From Gordionus sp. m RMFG-2023 (lineage: Eukaryota; Nematomorpha; Gordioida; Chordodea; Parachordodidae), in the NCBI RefSeq assembly GCF_954871325.1, contig NC_088776.1, forward strand, positions 39,698,569 through 39,762,568: a DNA stretch of 64,000 nucleotides, written 5' to 3'. Position 1 is the stretch's first letter. The number at the start of each line of letters is the position of its first letter. Positions 1-12,100 of this stretch are shown piece after piece. The translations under genes were made by a program, and so were the position numbers. Under the pieces are notes generated by a model, which was not told the DNA's origin, searched no databases, and was given only the letters and a program-made list of their open reading frames with translations.

Positions 1-67
1 ATATGTCATTAGACACCACAAAGGAAAAATTGTTTTTAAAAAAGGTACGGCATTAAAAAAATAATAC

Positions 68-191
68 AAATAAACTTTCATAGCTTGATCAAACATAAAT
101 TTTCCCTGAAGATCCTTACGGTCGGTGATAATGTACGATTTTATCAAATATTCGTAAAAACTATCCCCCAGGCCTCCCAACGATATGTAAT
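68..191 (-). CDS. GH47 mannosidase exon 8 (last in window)
   Basis: The acceptor AATAG|AT completes an Asn codon and then reads YISLGGLGDSFYEYLIKSYI, the highly conserved GH47 block with the catalytic Asp of GDSFYEYL. The 3' limit is uncertain: donors GTTTAT (exon to 76) and GTATTA (exon to 68) are both possible, the second being closer to consensus. Remaining exons lie left of the window. Confidence 0.88.
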
Positions 192-3100
192 CTATTGCAA
201 TATAATATAATAAAATATTAAATAATATAAAAATAAGCAAACTTTATATTTATTGCGATGAAGAAAATATGTATTAAACAGAGCTCTGTATCGGATCTTT
301 TCCCCCTGATCTACCATGAATTTTTTTTGTACAACCCAATATATTTTTCTTTTTTTAGAGGGTCCCGAGTCCATCGCTCAAACGGTTATTAGAAATAGTT
401 CCAATTAGAAAAATTTAAGTTATTGAAAAGTTTTTTGATTTATTTATTTTTCGATTTAAGCAAATGATACATAAAAGCATCCGAAGATTAAGTCTGAAGC
501 AAAGAAAGTTTGTATGGGCAGGGCTCTGATATAAATATAATTTGCTTATAACGATTTACCAAATTCAATATTTTGATAATTGGTTCAATGACAAGATTAT
601 ATAACACTAGGATAATCATAATTAATGATAATATATAACGGGACTAAATATATTTCAAGCAAAAATATATATAATTGTGAAATTCTATACTTACTTCATA
701 TTACCAAACATAAAAGAAATGGCTAACAGTTCACTTCAATTTAATCCCTTTTTTAGTGCAGTTTATTTATATAATTTCATATCATTAATTTGGTCCCAAA
801 AATCTTATAATTTACCATGCTTTTCGGTTTTTATACTTATGAATTTCTAATCCCTTGAGAAATGTTATAACAGATTTATACTGCAATATTAAAAGGAAAA
901 AATGTTTTATAAAGGAAAATCGTTATTACATATTTATATAACAGGATGCATGATCAAATTGTTTTTTTATAAATTAATATTATAAAATTTGTAGATTAAT
1001 TTAAATGAACATAAGGAAAAACGGGGTTAAATTATACTAAAAAAAATACTTATAAAAGAACAATAAAATAGTTACTTAACTTTTAATGAAATGTAAACAT
1101 ATTTAGCAAAATAAAAATTAAAATGTTGGCCTTGCCATGATACTAGGTTTAATTTTATAAAAATTTTGTTCATTTTATTGGCCTAGCCCGAAATTTTTAA
1201 AATTTTGTTATTTTTTTAGCCACATTACATATATTTCAAAAGGAAATTGATACTAATGAGCAATAAAATCAATAATAAACGGATCCATTATATCATTTTC
1301 CAACTAATTAATTGATAAATTTAAAAAATTCGACTCCGTTTCGGTTTCAAAAACAATTGTAATTAATTTTTGACCTAGTTCGGATTTTTAATAAACATAT
1401 CGTGTTAAGGCCCACTCAGGACGGGAAGATTTCGGATATAAATTTAATTATTGTAATTTTTTTTAGATATCAAAATAAAAATATTCTCAAGTTACTTATT
1501 GATGTTCTGTGGGCGTCAACGTTAGGGTCAATATAGTTATTAACTAGCCCATCTCTCTTTGGAATACTGCTCAAATACTCTCGAATTTTCATAACCTAAA
1601 AGATAAAAAAACAAATAAATTATGAAATAAGATTTTTTAAAAAAAGTATATATATGCAGATTTGTGGGCAGTGGGCAATTTTCGTAACAACAAAAAGACC
1701 ACGATCACCAGCTGAGTTAAGTAGCCCCGAAAGGCTGGCCATCGATTTGTAATATGGCGGAGGCATGAAAAATATTTAAAATGCTATTTAATTTTTATAT
1801 TTTAAATAGTTAACTGCAATACTCATTATAACATTAAAATTAAATATGAATTTTGATATGTTCACTAGGTTATGTATATGTTATATCAAGATGGATTGTC
1901 TATTTTTTGGTAAAAAAAGCCTGGAACTAGCGAGCTAGAAAGTTCTTTATATACTTGCAACAAGTACATACTAGAAAATGAATCTTTTCTATCGCTGTTT
2001 TAATTGTTATCGCCAAAGAAACATCTAATTCCTAGCGATTTTTAATTTAGATTTTTTGCCTTAATATTTTGTTTGTATCCGAAATTTCTATCATAATATT
2101 ATATTGTCTATATATAAATTTGTTTTAATATTATGCTAATAAATTTGTAAAATAACATAATGTAACTGAGTGAAGGGATTTAAGAATCGAGTTAAACAAA
2201 TACTAGATTTAAGTAAATATCCAGTAATAGTCTAATTTATAGTTTTTTAAATTATAAATACGAAAGACTATGATGGAGAGTTATTTAGAACCCTCCCTTC
2301 TCATTCCTTATCAATTAAGCCCCATTTAGAGTTTTTTAAAATTAAAATTACGAAAGGCTATATTGGAGAGCTATATTAACCTCCCCATATTTATGAATTG
2401 TTAGTATATTAATTATTGTTCCCTTTCCCCATGTAATGCAACGTAAGGTTTTATTGTATTCTATATAAGGAAGAATTAACTTACCACAAGTATAAATCAG
2501 CATATCTTCAATTTTCCCCATCTAACATACATTTTTAAAAAAAATTCGATATATCTAGTAATATTTTTTATTTTATTCTAATGGTCTTTTTTTAAATAAA
2601 ATTATATTATATGTAATGTATGCTTGTATATTGTCGGAAAACAGTAACTCAAATATTTAAAAATATATTTTCTTGTTATGGTAATTGACATATTAATTTT
2701 AGTCTTGTTAAATAATTGAACATACTATATACATGACTAATTTATATCTTATATAAAGATATATTTTGATTATAAAAGTTAGTTATTTGTAATTCATTGG
2801 ATAAATATAATAAAGGCCTTGTTTAACTCGACCTCTAAATCCCTTCATAGAGTAAAAAAAAATTTTTAAATATTGTATCTTATTTTTTTATGAAAATATA
2901 AAAAATCAATTTATTTATAGGGTTGGACAAAGAAAAGATGTCGAACTCTAATAACAATTATGAAACAATGCTCAAATAAATCATATAAAATATATTCAAT
3001 TATAAATTAATTTTATTTAATAAAATTTCCAAATGCACTGCCGTGCCACCAATTTATTCGGCGGGGGCGTATTTGGCGTGCCAATAATCGCCAATGAAAA

Positions 3101-6100
3101 ATAAGCAGCCGCTGCCGATAATTTACGGGCACAGGTCTAAATATAAATAACCCTTTAATATGGAAATTCAAGTATAAATAATCCGTTAATATGGCTTTTC
3201 CGCTTTTCATGTTTTGATTATTATAGCCGAGTAATAGTTAAATGTCGGCTAATTAGGCCCAATCTACAGGCGCTTGCCGGGAAAAAAATCTATTGTATTT
3301 TTAAAAAAACTCCGAAGCCAATAGTTTAAAAGATCGGCTAAAAAGTGTCTTAAACGGCTAGAAATATAGTAACTATAACTACGAAACTATAATGATTATT
3401 CTTCCCAAATAAATCTCATGACTTATAACGTTAGTTTTAGAAGTGTTTCTAAGAATTTAATAAGGAGCGTATAACCTGATTTTAATTTTATCGTTAAAAT
3501 TAAAACGAATTTTAATATAGAGCGAAAGTAAATATGACATAAAAAGCGTCAATATATTATTAATTTATAAATCACTCCTTAAAAATAATAAGAAAAAAAT
3601 GATAGTTATCTCCAAAAGTAATACACATATATATATAATTTAATAACTTTTTGAGCATAAATATCGAGGCCGGATAATTTTGATAATAATTCGTATTCCA
3701 ATTGCAATGTTCCTATTTCCGATAAAATGAAGGAGTCACCCTGGGCCCAGAAGTAGTTTTTACCCCTTTTACTTTTTAAATTATAAAAATTAGTTTTTAA
3801 AGTAAAGTTTGGTTATAACCAGTAGCGTGTCACACTAATGAAGCAATGGGGGTTCGAGTCAGAAAAATTATTGAGAATAAATGAGCGACCTTTAATATTT
3901 TTAGAAACGCCACCACCCCCATCAGAAAAAATTTAATTTTTTATATCCGATCCTTATTTTAGAACGTTATTAAAGTAAGGCAAATGGAGAAAAGATTTAA
4001 CAGAAGGGAAAGTAATTTTACTATGCATTCATCTATACCTAAAACGAATTATTTGTTATTCGATATTCGATTCGTATTTTACGAATACGAATAACACAAT
4101 TATTCGAATCGAATTCGAATTAAAAAAATATATTATTCGTCGAATAATTTTTTATCTATTATTCGATCAAATTATTCGAGATTATTCGATTAAAATAATT
4201 TATATTAATAAATATCGAAAAATAATCATATATTATTAGTAGGAATTATTTGCAATTCTTCCTATTTAATAAAATTTTCTAGTGGAATAATGAAGAAACA
4301 TTTTATATTTCTAAATGTTGTTAACGGCTGTTTTTATTCGAATAATTCATAATACAAAATAACTTCCGAAAATTGTTTTATGATGGACGGAAAGTATTTA
4401 TTTATATGTAATTTATAACAAATATACAATTATAAATAACTAGTAGCTATCCCCGTCAAGAATGACGGGCGAACCAGATATTTCTCCTTTGTTTGATGAT
4501 GATGGAGAAATCATAAATTTGATTTTTGCAAAAACTTTGTGTTTAAAAAATTTGTTGTTGGTATATTTGTCTACTACATGATACGAATATTATATTGATT
4601 TTTCTACATTATATATAAATATACTATATATGTATCTACAGGGATCCAAACCGAACCTGAACCGAACCGTTAAACCGCTAAAACCCGGTATTTTTTATCG
4701 AACCTGAACCGAACCTAGACCGCTAAAAAAATTCTAACCGAACCTGAACTAGAACCGATAAAATGCCTCTGAACCGGTTCGAGACTCATGATTTTATGCT
4801 TATAAAATAATATGTAAGTTATTATTAGTATAAATGAAAAAATTTCAATTATATTCTAATTATTTTAAAGATTATCATGAATCACGTTTGATTGATAAGT
4901 GTCGGTAATAATTTTTGTAAACTTTAGTAAATTGTCATTTAACAACATTTTCCTCTAAGCTTATAAATTATAAGGCTTAGAGAAAAATTAAATCCAAAAT
5001 ATTATTATAAATCACATATCAAATCTGATATCATATTGGCAGTGCATGCTACCAGAGTTAGTGTGGACTATGGAAAGATGTTTTTCAACAATTAAATTTA
5101 TAAGTTATCTCCTTATAGATGTAATTTGAGTGGGACGAATTTTGAAAATATATTAATTGTGTGGCTTAATAAAAAAAATTTAAGTAAAAAAAGTAAAATA
5201 TTGTTCATATTAAAATTAATCATTGATATTTATTTTTATATTTATAAATTAAATTTTATTTTATAGTGTGCAATTAAAATAAAAGGTAGGTTTTATACAT
5301 GTATTTTTTTAAATTAATGATAAAATAAAAAAATATTTTCCCTATACATAATTCGAATGTAGGTTTGAATACAAAAGTGTTCAAACCGGTTACCTGAACC
5401 TTAAACCGTTATTTTTATCCGAACCTGAACCCGAACCGATATTCGTTTCGGTTTGGATCCCTGTGTATCTATATTATCTTACTAATAAAATTTGTTTGTC
5501 TTTTATCCATAGTTAAATTTTACAAAATATATTTAATATGCTGACGAATCTAATCGAATAATCATTTTATTATTCGTTGTATTTTTGTAGGTCTACATTC
5601 ATCGATCAGGAGAAGGCATTTAAATACCGTGAGATAACAAGTGGGTCATGAGAAAGTCAGGCCTACCATAATGGCTAATATTTACCATGATATTGATGTA
5701 TAAAGAGTCGAATAAATGATAGATATTATAAGGTTTTGATCCGTCTAGAATTTGTACTTTTTACTATACTAGTGCGTAGAGACGTGAGAAAAACTTCTAT
5801 GTAAAATATTAAATTAGAGGATAGCGACACTTAATCACACTTTATCACGCAATTTTATTAACTTATATATTTTTTCAAAAATATTTTTTTAAATTAAAAA
5901 AAATATATAAGAAATATAATTACTTAAAATATAGCAATATATAAAAAACTATATGATAAAAATGAAAAAATATATGATTAGTGTGATATATTTTTTATAG
6001 GCATGCCATTGGCCCATAAAGGGGTGGCATGTCGTATTTTGATATTACTTTAATCAATATATAATTATTATGTAATGCCAATCAACCGAATTTAACAAGG

Positions 6101-9100
6101 TTGAATGGATTAAAATTATATTATAACACACGTGATTGTTTTAGTTTCTCCGATAAGAAGTTATGTAATATAAAATAGGCATCATATTATTTTATTTATT
6201 TTTTTTGTAGGAGTTTTTTTTAAAAAAAGATTACGATATTTTTCTTGATGAATTTAAAATTAAATAAAATTATGAATTTTTCTGAATATAAATATACAAT
6301 AAAATTACTTCCATAAATTTTGTAGTGAATAAAATATTATTGCCTCTAGATTTGTGAAATTTGTAAAAAAGATCATTAGTGTGTCTTATTCAGAGCAAGA
6401 TAAGAAAATAATTGTTGTCAGTAAGATCGGAACAAAGTGAATATCCTTTCAGTGGTGCTCGTGACGCGGATCGGAAGATTTGGAGTGATTCGGTTTTAAA
6501 GGTAAAACAAAATTTTTGTTGATATATATTTTATCTGATAAATTTTTGACAACGCAGTAGTACTAACGCTAAATACGTATTTAATTGTGAATTTTTTTCT
6601 TTTGGTAATAATACCGTATATTATTATTTTTATATAAGCATTTTTATTTAGTTTGAATTAATTGGGCGGTGATCTTAATTAAAAGTTTATAAGCAAATGG
6701 TTTATTTTTTAAGGCATGGTGGGGAGCATAGTTTTGGTGATATGGTTCTCTTTTATAAGGATTTGAGTTATAAAATTTTGTATAAGAACTTTAATGAATT
6801 GGATTTAGGTAAGCAGTTGATTACTATTGGGATATTGGTAATTGTGTATTTATTGATAATTATATTGAAATTTTTGATGAAAAGGGGTACTGCACTGCGG
6901 TACTGGCAGAAATGTATGGCAATTTTAAAAAGGACACTCCGGTGTTGGCTGTTTATGTTAAAAAAGTAGCAGACTTGGAAAGTAGTCTAAAAGATGTTTT
7001 AGTTGAAATCAAGGTTGGGATTGGTTTGGAGAGGTCCGGGAAGATCCTCCAAGAAGTAAAGGAGATGAAGGAAGTCATCAATGCAATGATGAGGTTGAGC
7101 AAAAATCCCGTGAAGTGCCATAATAATGGAGTGTCAGTAAACAAAAGATTTGAAGAGATTATCATTTGTAATCGTTGTGGGTGGAGGGGACACATAAGGG
7201 ATACTTGCGTGGTCCCAGAGCAAAGGTTTAAAGAGGGATTTCCGTTAAAGAAATCTGAAGTAGGAAATGCCAATGTAAAGATGGTCAGTATGAACGGGGC
7301 TAGGTTATGTTTTAGGTGTAAAAGGCCGGTACATGTGGCCGTGGACTGCATGGAAATATATCAAAATTTGTGTTGACTATATGATTGCAAAGTGAATCAT
7401 ATAGGAGTCGGGGCTCCGAGAGATCAGAAAATTTTTTAAAACAAAACATTTGATATGGTTAATCTAAGTAGTTATCCTCCTTATTTCCATGGGAGGGAAG
7501 TTAATCGGTTCAAGTGGGAGCAGTATCCGAGGAATATTGTCCGTTATGCCCTTAGAAGGGATGTCAGGAATTTTAGTTGGGAAAAATGTCCCACAAATCT
7601 TGTTAAAAGAAATGTGATTGTCAGTAGTAAGTCTTTAAATTCCGAGTTAAATTTGGGGGATGATGTGAATTCTAATGAAATTGTTATTTCCGATAGAATA
7701 AACACTGACTCTCCGATTAAAACACATGATATTTTAATGACGGAGAGAGTAAATGGATCCTGTATGTGTCCGAGGGTTAATTTGGAAATTGACCATAGGA
7801 ATATAGAGATGTTGTTTGACACCGGGGCTAGTTTTTCTTTAATGTTCCAGGAGAATTTTTATAAGTATTGGCCTAGGGGTAAACTGGAAAAAGAATCTAT
7901 GTGCGTCAGGCAATTTGATGGGTCAGAAGTTGCCGTTGTAGGCAAAGCCAAACTGGGGGTTAATCTGAATGATGTAATATTTTTCCTGGATTTATGGGTT
8001 GTGAAGGAAAATGTGGAAACCCATTATGTGTTGGGATTGGATTAAGCAGCTGGGTCCTCTTAATAATTATTGAAATATTTTCACTATAAATAGTAATGTA
8101 ATAGTTGATGTTGAACGGGAGGAAATTTCGGAAAACCTCGATAAAAAAATTGGCGGAATGGAAGAAGTAAGGGGTAGATCAGGCAAATCGAGGATTAATG
8201 TTGAGAGCAATGAGGATCAAATTATGGCCGGGGGAATAAATTAATGGGATAAAGTGAACCATGCTATCCCCAGGACAATATGGTATAATTTTCGAATAAA
8301 AATTGGGATGTTTAAATGATTATCAGGTGGATATTCTACTTAGAGAAAGTTTTTCGCCGAATTTTTTGGCTTGTCGGAGGGTTCCTTTTGAATGGAGGAA
8401 GGAGATTGATGAAGAATTGGAGAGATGGGTAGAAGATCGTGTCATCATTCCGGTGTAATATAGCGATTGGGCCACTCCGTTGGTTTCGGTTAAAAAATCA
8501 AATGGTAAATTGAGGCTATGCTGATTTCAGGGTAACTGTAAATAGATGGGTAGTGGAGGTTAAATATCCGTTGCCTCGGATTGAAGAGATTTTGGCTCAG
8601 TTAAAGGGGGCAAAATATTTTTCAAAGGTTGATTTTTCTTCAGCGTATTTACACCGTTGAGGGAGAAAATTCGTAAATTATTGACGATAACGACACCGAA
8701 GGGGTTATTTGCATATTGTAGATTCTTGAGTGTATCTGCTCCTATTTTTCAACGTACCATGGCGTCAGTTTTCCAAGAATTGGAAGAGGTATTTTATTAG
8801 ATGGATAATTGTTAATTACCGGGGTAACGCCGGAGCAGCATAATCGACGTTTGGAGGAGGTTTTCAGGAGAATTCGGGACAAGGGCTTGAGAGCCAGTAA
8901 GGAGAAAAGCGTTCTAGGGGTAACAGAGGTCGAATATTTGGGTGATCGAATTAATGGGATTGAGGTGAAACCATTGGATAAAAATTTGAAAAATATATCG
9001 AACATGAAACGGCCCAACAATAAGGCTGAGTTGCAGTCCTTTTTGGGTATGGTCAATTATTATCATCGGTTCGTGGAGAATTTTGTGAAGGTCACTGCGC

Positions 9101-12100
9101 CGTTATATGATTTATTAAAAAAAAAGGAATTCTTTTTGAGTGGAGGGATGTACAGCAAATTGCTTTTGAAATTTTAAAGGAAAAAATTGGAAAGGAGCCG
9201 GTTTTGGTGTGTTTTGATAATGAATTGGAAATCGTTATGGCGGTGGGTGCCTCGAATAAAGGGGTTGGTGGGGCGTTATTACATGTAATAGAGGGCTTAG
9301 AGAAACCCGTTTTGTTATTCTTGCGAGTTTTTCGTGAGGTTGAGACCAGGTATTCTGTGATTGAGCAGGAGGCCTTGGCGGTTATTTTTGGCTTAACCAA
9401 GTGCAGGGAGTATTTGATTGGGGAAAAATTTGTGATTTTTACCGTTCATAAGCCCTTGATTCACTTGTTTAAGAAGGATAACAGGGAGTTGATCATGTCT
9501 CCCAGGTTACAACGATGGTTGTTGTTGGTAAGCAGCATTAATGTGGAGATCCGATATCGTCGGGGTAAAGAGAATTGTTTGCCTGATATTTTGTCCCGAT
9601 TAGGGTCAGATGAAGGAAATGGTGAAGGGAATCAAAATAAGGTTCGAGACAATGAGAAAGCCTTGGTTTGTTCGCTTTCCCATATGCTCCGAGGGGGTCC
9701 TACCAACTGGGAAGACCTTAAATGTAATACTTTAAAGATAAGGAACTGAGCCAGGTAAATTAGAAATCTATTAAATGTCAATATAAGAAACTAAAAATTA
9801 TATAGAGCCATAAATCCGTGAATAGATATGCAAATGAATCTTTCCCTAAAGTTTTTCGGAAAAGTGATGTTTCACTGCTAGTTATCTAGAGTGTAAATGG
9901 GAAAAGGTGATTAAAGTTTCGGCGGCCATGATTGATAAAATGCGTTGATTTGTTAGCGAATCAGTCATATACAAGGATAATAAACGTAAGCATATATATT
10001 ATTAGATATAATTCAAATTATAAGAGCTAAAACAATTAATTAGGAATGGTGTATTGAGAGGTGTTGTCAACAATTGTACTTGCTGTCAAATGAGTTCATA
10101 ATAGGTGTAGTTGTGAAGGGAAGTCTAAAGATGGCAAGAGCGACATTTATTTGTAGGAAATATGTGAAAGTGAAACGGGTGCAAAACGATATTAATAAAA
10201 TTGGTTTAAATCGGAAATGAAACATCATTGGAAAAAGTGATAAAGCTTTGCTATTTAGGAGATACACTTAGTGCAGATGAAGGCGTTGACTCAACGGTAA
10301 TGACAAGGATAAAGGATTGGGGTAGAAACGATAGATGAAAAGAAGTAGACTAAGATGGTTTGGATATGTTTAAAAGAGGAGAAAGGCCCATTGGATAAAT
10401 AGAAGTTGGTTGGAAGTGGAGGGAACAAATGATAAAGAAAGACCAAAGAGAAGCTGGACAGAGACCTGCAAGCCCGGCCCGGGCCGTATTTAAAATTTTT
10501 AAAATATACACAGGCCAGGTCTGAAAAATTTTTTTTTAAAAAAACCCCGGCCGGGCCGTATTTTAAAAAAAAAATTTATACAACATGAATTATTATATTC
10601 GTCAATTAGATATGGTTATAATGATTATATATAGTTATGATTAATATAATGTTTGGTGAAAGTTAACACTAGCTAACACTCATAGTATCTATTACATAAT
10701 ATAATTATAGTTTTCCTGCCATGGAATAAATACGCAAAGGATTAAATAAATTATTATATAATATATAAATATGTTATATTTTTTTTTTTTTTATAAATAC
10801 ATAGTATATTCTCAAAATTTTATTTACACAAATTTTTTATAGTATCAATTTGTAATATACTAAATATCTGTTTAGAATAAAAAAAATAAAATATTTAGTG
10901 TTGTTAAACGGCTTGTTTTGAGCCGATTTTTAAAAACGGCTAACTCAGTGTTTTATCCAGAAAAATATTATGCCAGCCTGAAAATTTTGCTCATAGAAGG
11001 AGCAAAGGTCTAGACATATAGTATCGAAATTTCGAGGCTTAGTCAATATTTTTCTGGCGAAAATATTGAGTTAGCCGTTTTAAAAATTGGCTCAAAACGA
11101 GCCGTTTAACAATATTAGCTAATATACTTGCTTATTAAATAATAATACTCACCGAAAAATATGATAAAATACGAAATAATAAATTTTTGGAATATACCAG
11201 GTCGAATATAATTTTTAAAAATTCCGAGCCGGGCCTAAAATTTTTTTTTTAAATATTCGGGCTGGGCCTAAAATTTTTAAACCTGGGCCGGGCCGAAAAC
11301 TTTTTAATCTGGGCCAGGCCATACAAATGGTACCTCTGCAGGTCTCTGAAGCTGGATAAAGGTGGTAGATTATAATAAAAATCTAGGTTTTATCAGCGAG
11401 GATGTCATGAACGTGAAAAATGGAGAAAAGAGATTAGCAAGCAAAATGGATTACTGGAATTATGGAAAAGGGCCACCAAAAGAATATAATACATAATATT
11501 TTCAATGGCCCTATGGAAGTCTATATACTTAAAAATATATATTATTCACTGCAAAACTATGATAGCCATATCAAAATCATTAAAAGATTTTGTCAAATTA
11601 CATAATGTATCCCTGATGTATCTCAAAACCCTAATGATCCCCATTTTCGACTTTTGACATAACAATATCACGGTATATACAGGGTTGTGATGATTTAATG
11701 AAACATATTGACGAAAATTAAAACCCATCCATATAAAATTATTTTCTTTGCAAAAATAATTAAAATATAGACAAAGCATTATTGAAAATTCTTTTATTAT
11801 GCCTTTTGTTATTTTAATTATCTTTGCAAACAAAATAATTTTATATGGATGAGTTTTAAATTAATCGTTAATATGTTTCATTAAATCATAACACTGTATT
11901 AGCCATTCATCTACCTCTGACTTTCTCAAGACTTACTTTGTGATCTCTTACAGCACCAGGTTAAACGCCTAATCCAGATCCATGAATGTGTATAGTAAAG
12001 TGACATTTCAAAACTCAGGTTTGTTCAACAGTTGTGGAAGAACGACTAAATAATCTTTCACTATCATGCATCAAAATATGTATTAAATAAATATATACAT

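Larger units (their letters stand above)
1596..3647 (-). other. GH47 intron 6
   Basis: A 2052-bp intron. It contains a hAT C-terminal relic near 1935-2110 and a GC-richer patch near 3040-3150, both listed separately. A further GC-richer stretch at about 1660-1750 has no convincing reading on either strand. The remainder is AT-rich and unremarkable. Confidence 0.6.
4034..5595. mobile_element. hAT-A transposon (outer), 8-bp target duplication
   Basis: The left end TATACCTAAAACGAAT and right end (read inward on the minus strand) TAGACCTACAAAAATACAAC form imperfect terminal inverted repeats. Both are flanked by the identical 8-mer CATTCATC at 4026-4033 and 5596-5603. An 8-bp duplication is the hAT superfamily hallmark. 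Subterminal ATTCG/CGAAT words are dense at both ends. The body carries a second hAT (4639-5463) and a hairpin-element fragment (about 4440-4520). No own transposase was recognised, so it is non-autonomous. Confidence 0.85.
10040..11490 (+). mobile_element. LINE 3' region interrupted by hAT-C
   Basis: Before the insertion, the plus strand reads pieces of a non-LTR reverse transcriptase C-terminus: a Cys-rich knuckle (NNCTCCQM near 10068), LGDTLSADEGVDS (10258-10296) and a RLRWFG-V-like block near 10350, then DKERPKRSW. After the hAT-C insertion (10459-11348) the reading resumes with KVVDYNKNLGFISEDVMN and GEKRLASKMDYW. This is the pattern of LINEs whose protein ends LRWFGHVxR...RGRPKKRW...DRAxWR. 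The region between the LGDTLSADEG and RLRWFG blocks is shortened. The copy is degenerate, with frame changes and stops. Confidence 0.7.

Noticed and set aside
3013-3210. Minus-strand open frame as a gene
   Set aside because: It covers a GC-rich repeat patch and has no domain or splice context; it lies in a GH47 intron.
10040-10110. Retroviral-type integrase zinc finger after the Gypsy fossil
   Set aside because: The NNCTCCQM stretch fits the Cys-rich part of the LINE tail that continues directly downstream.
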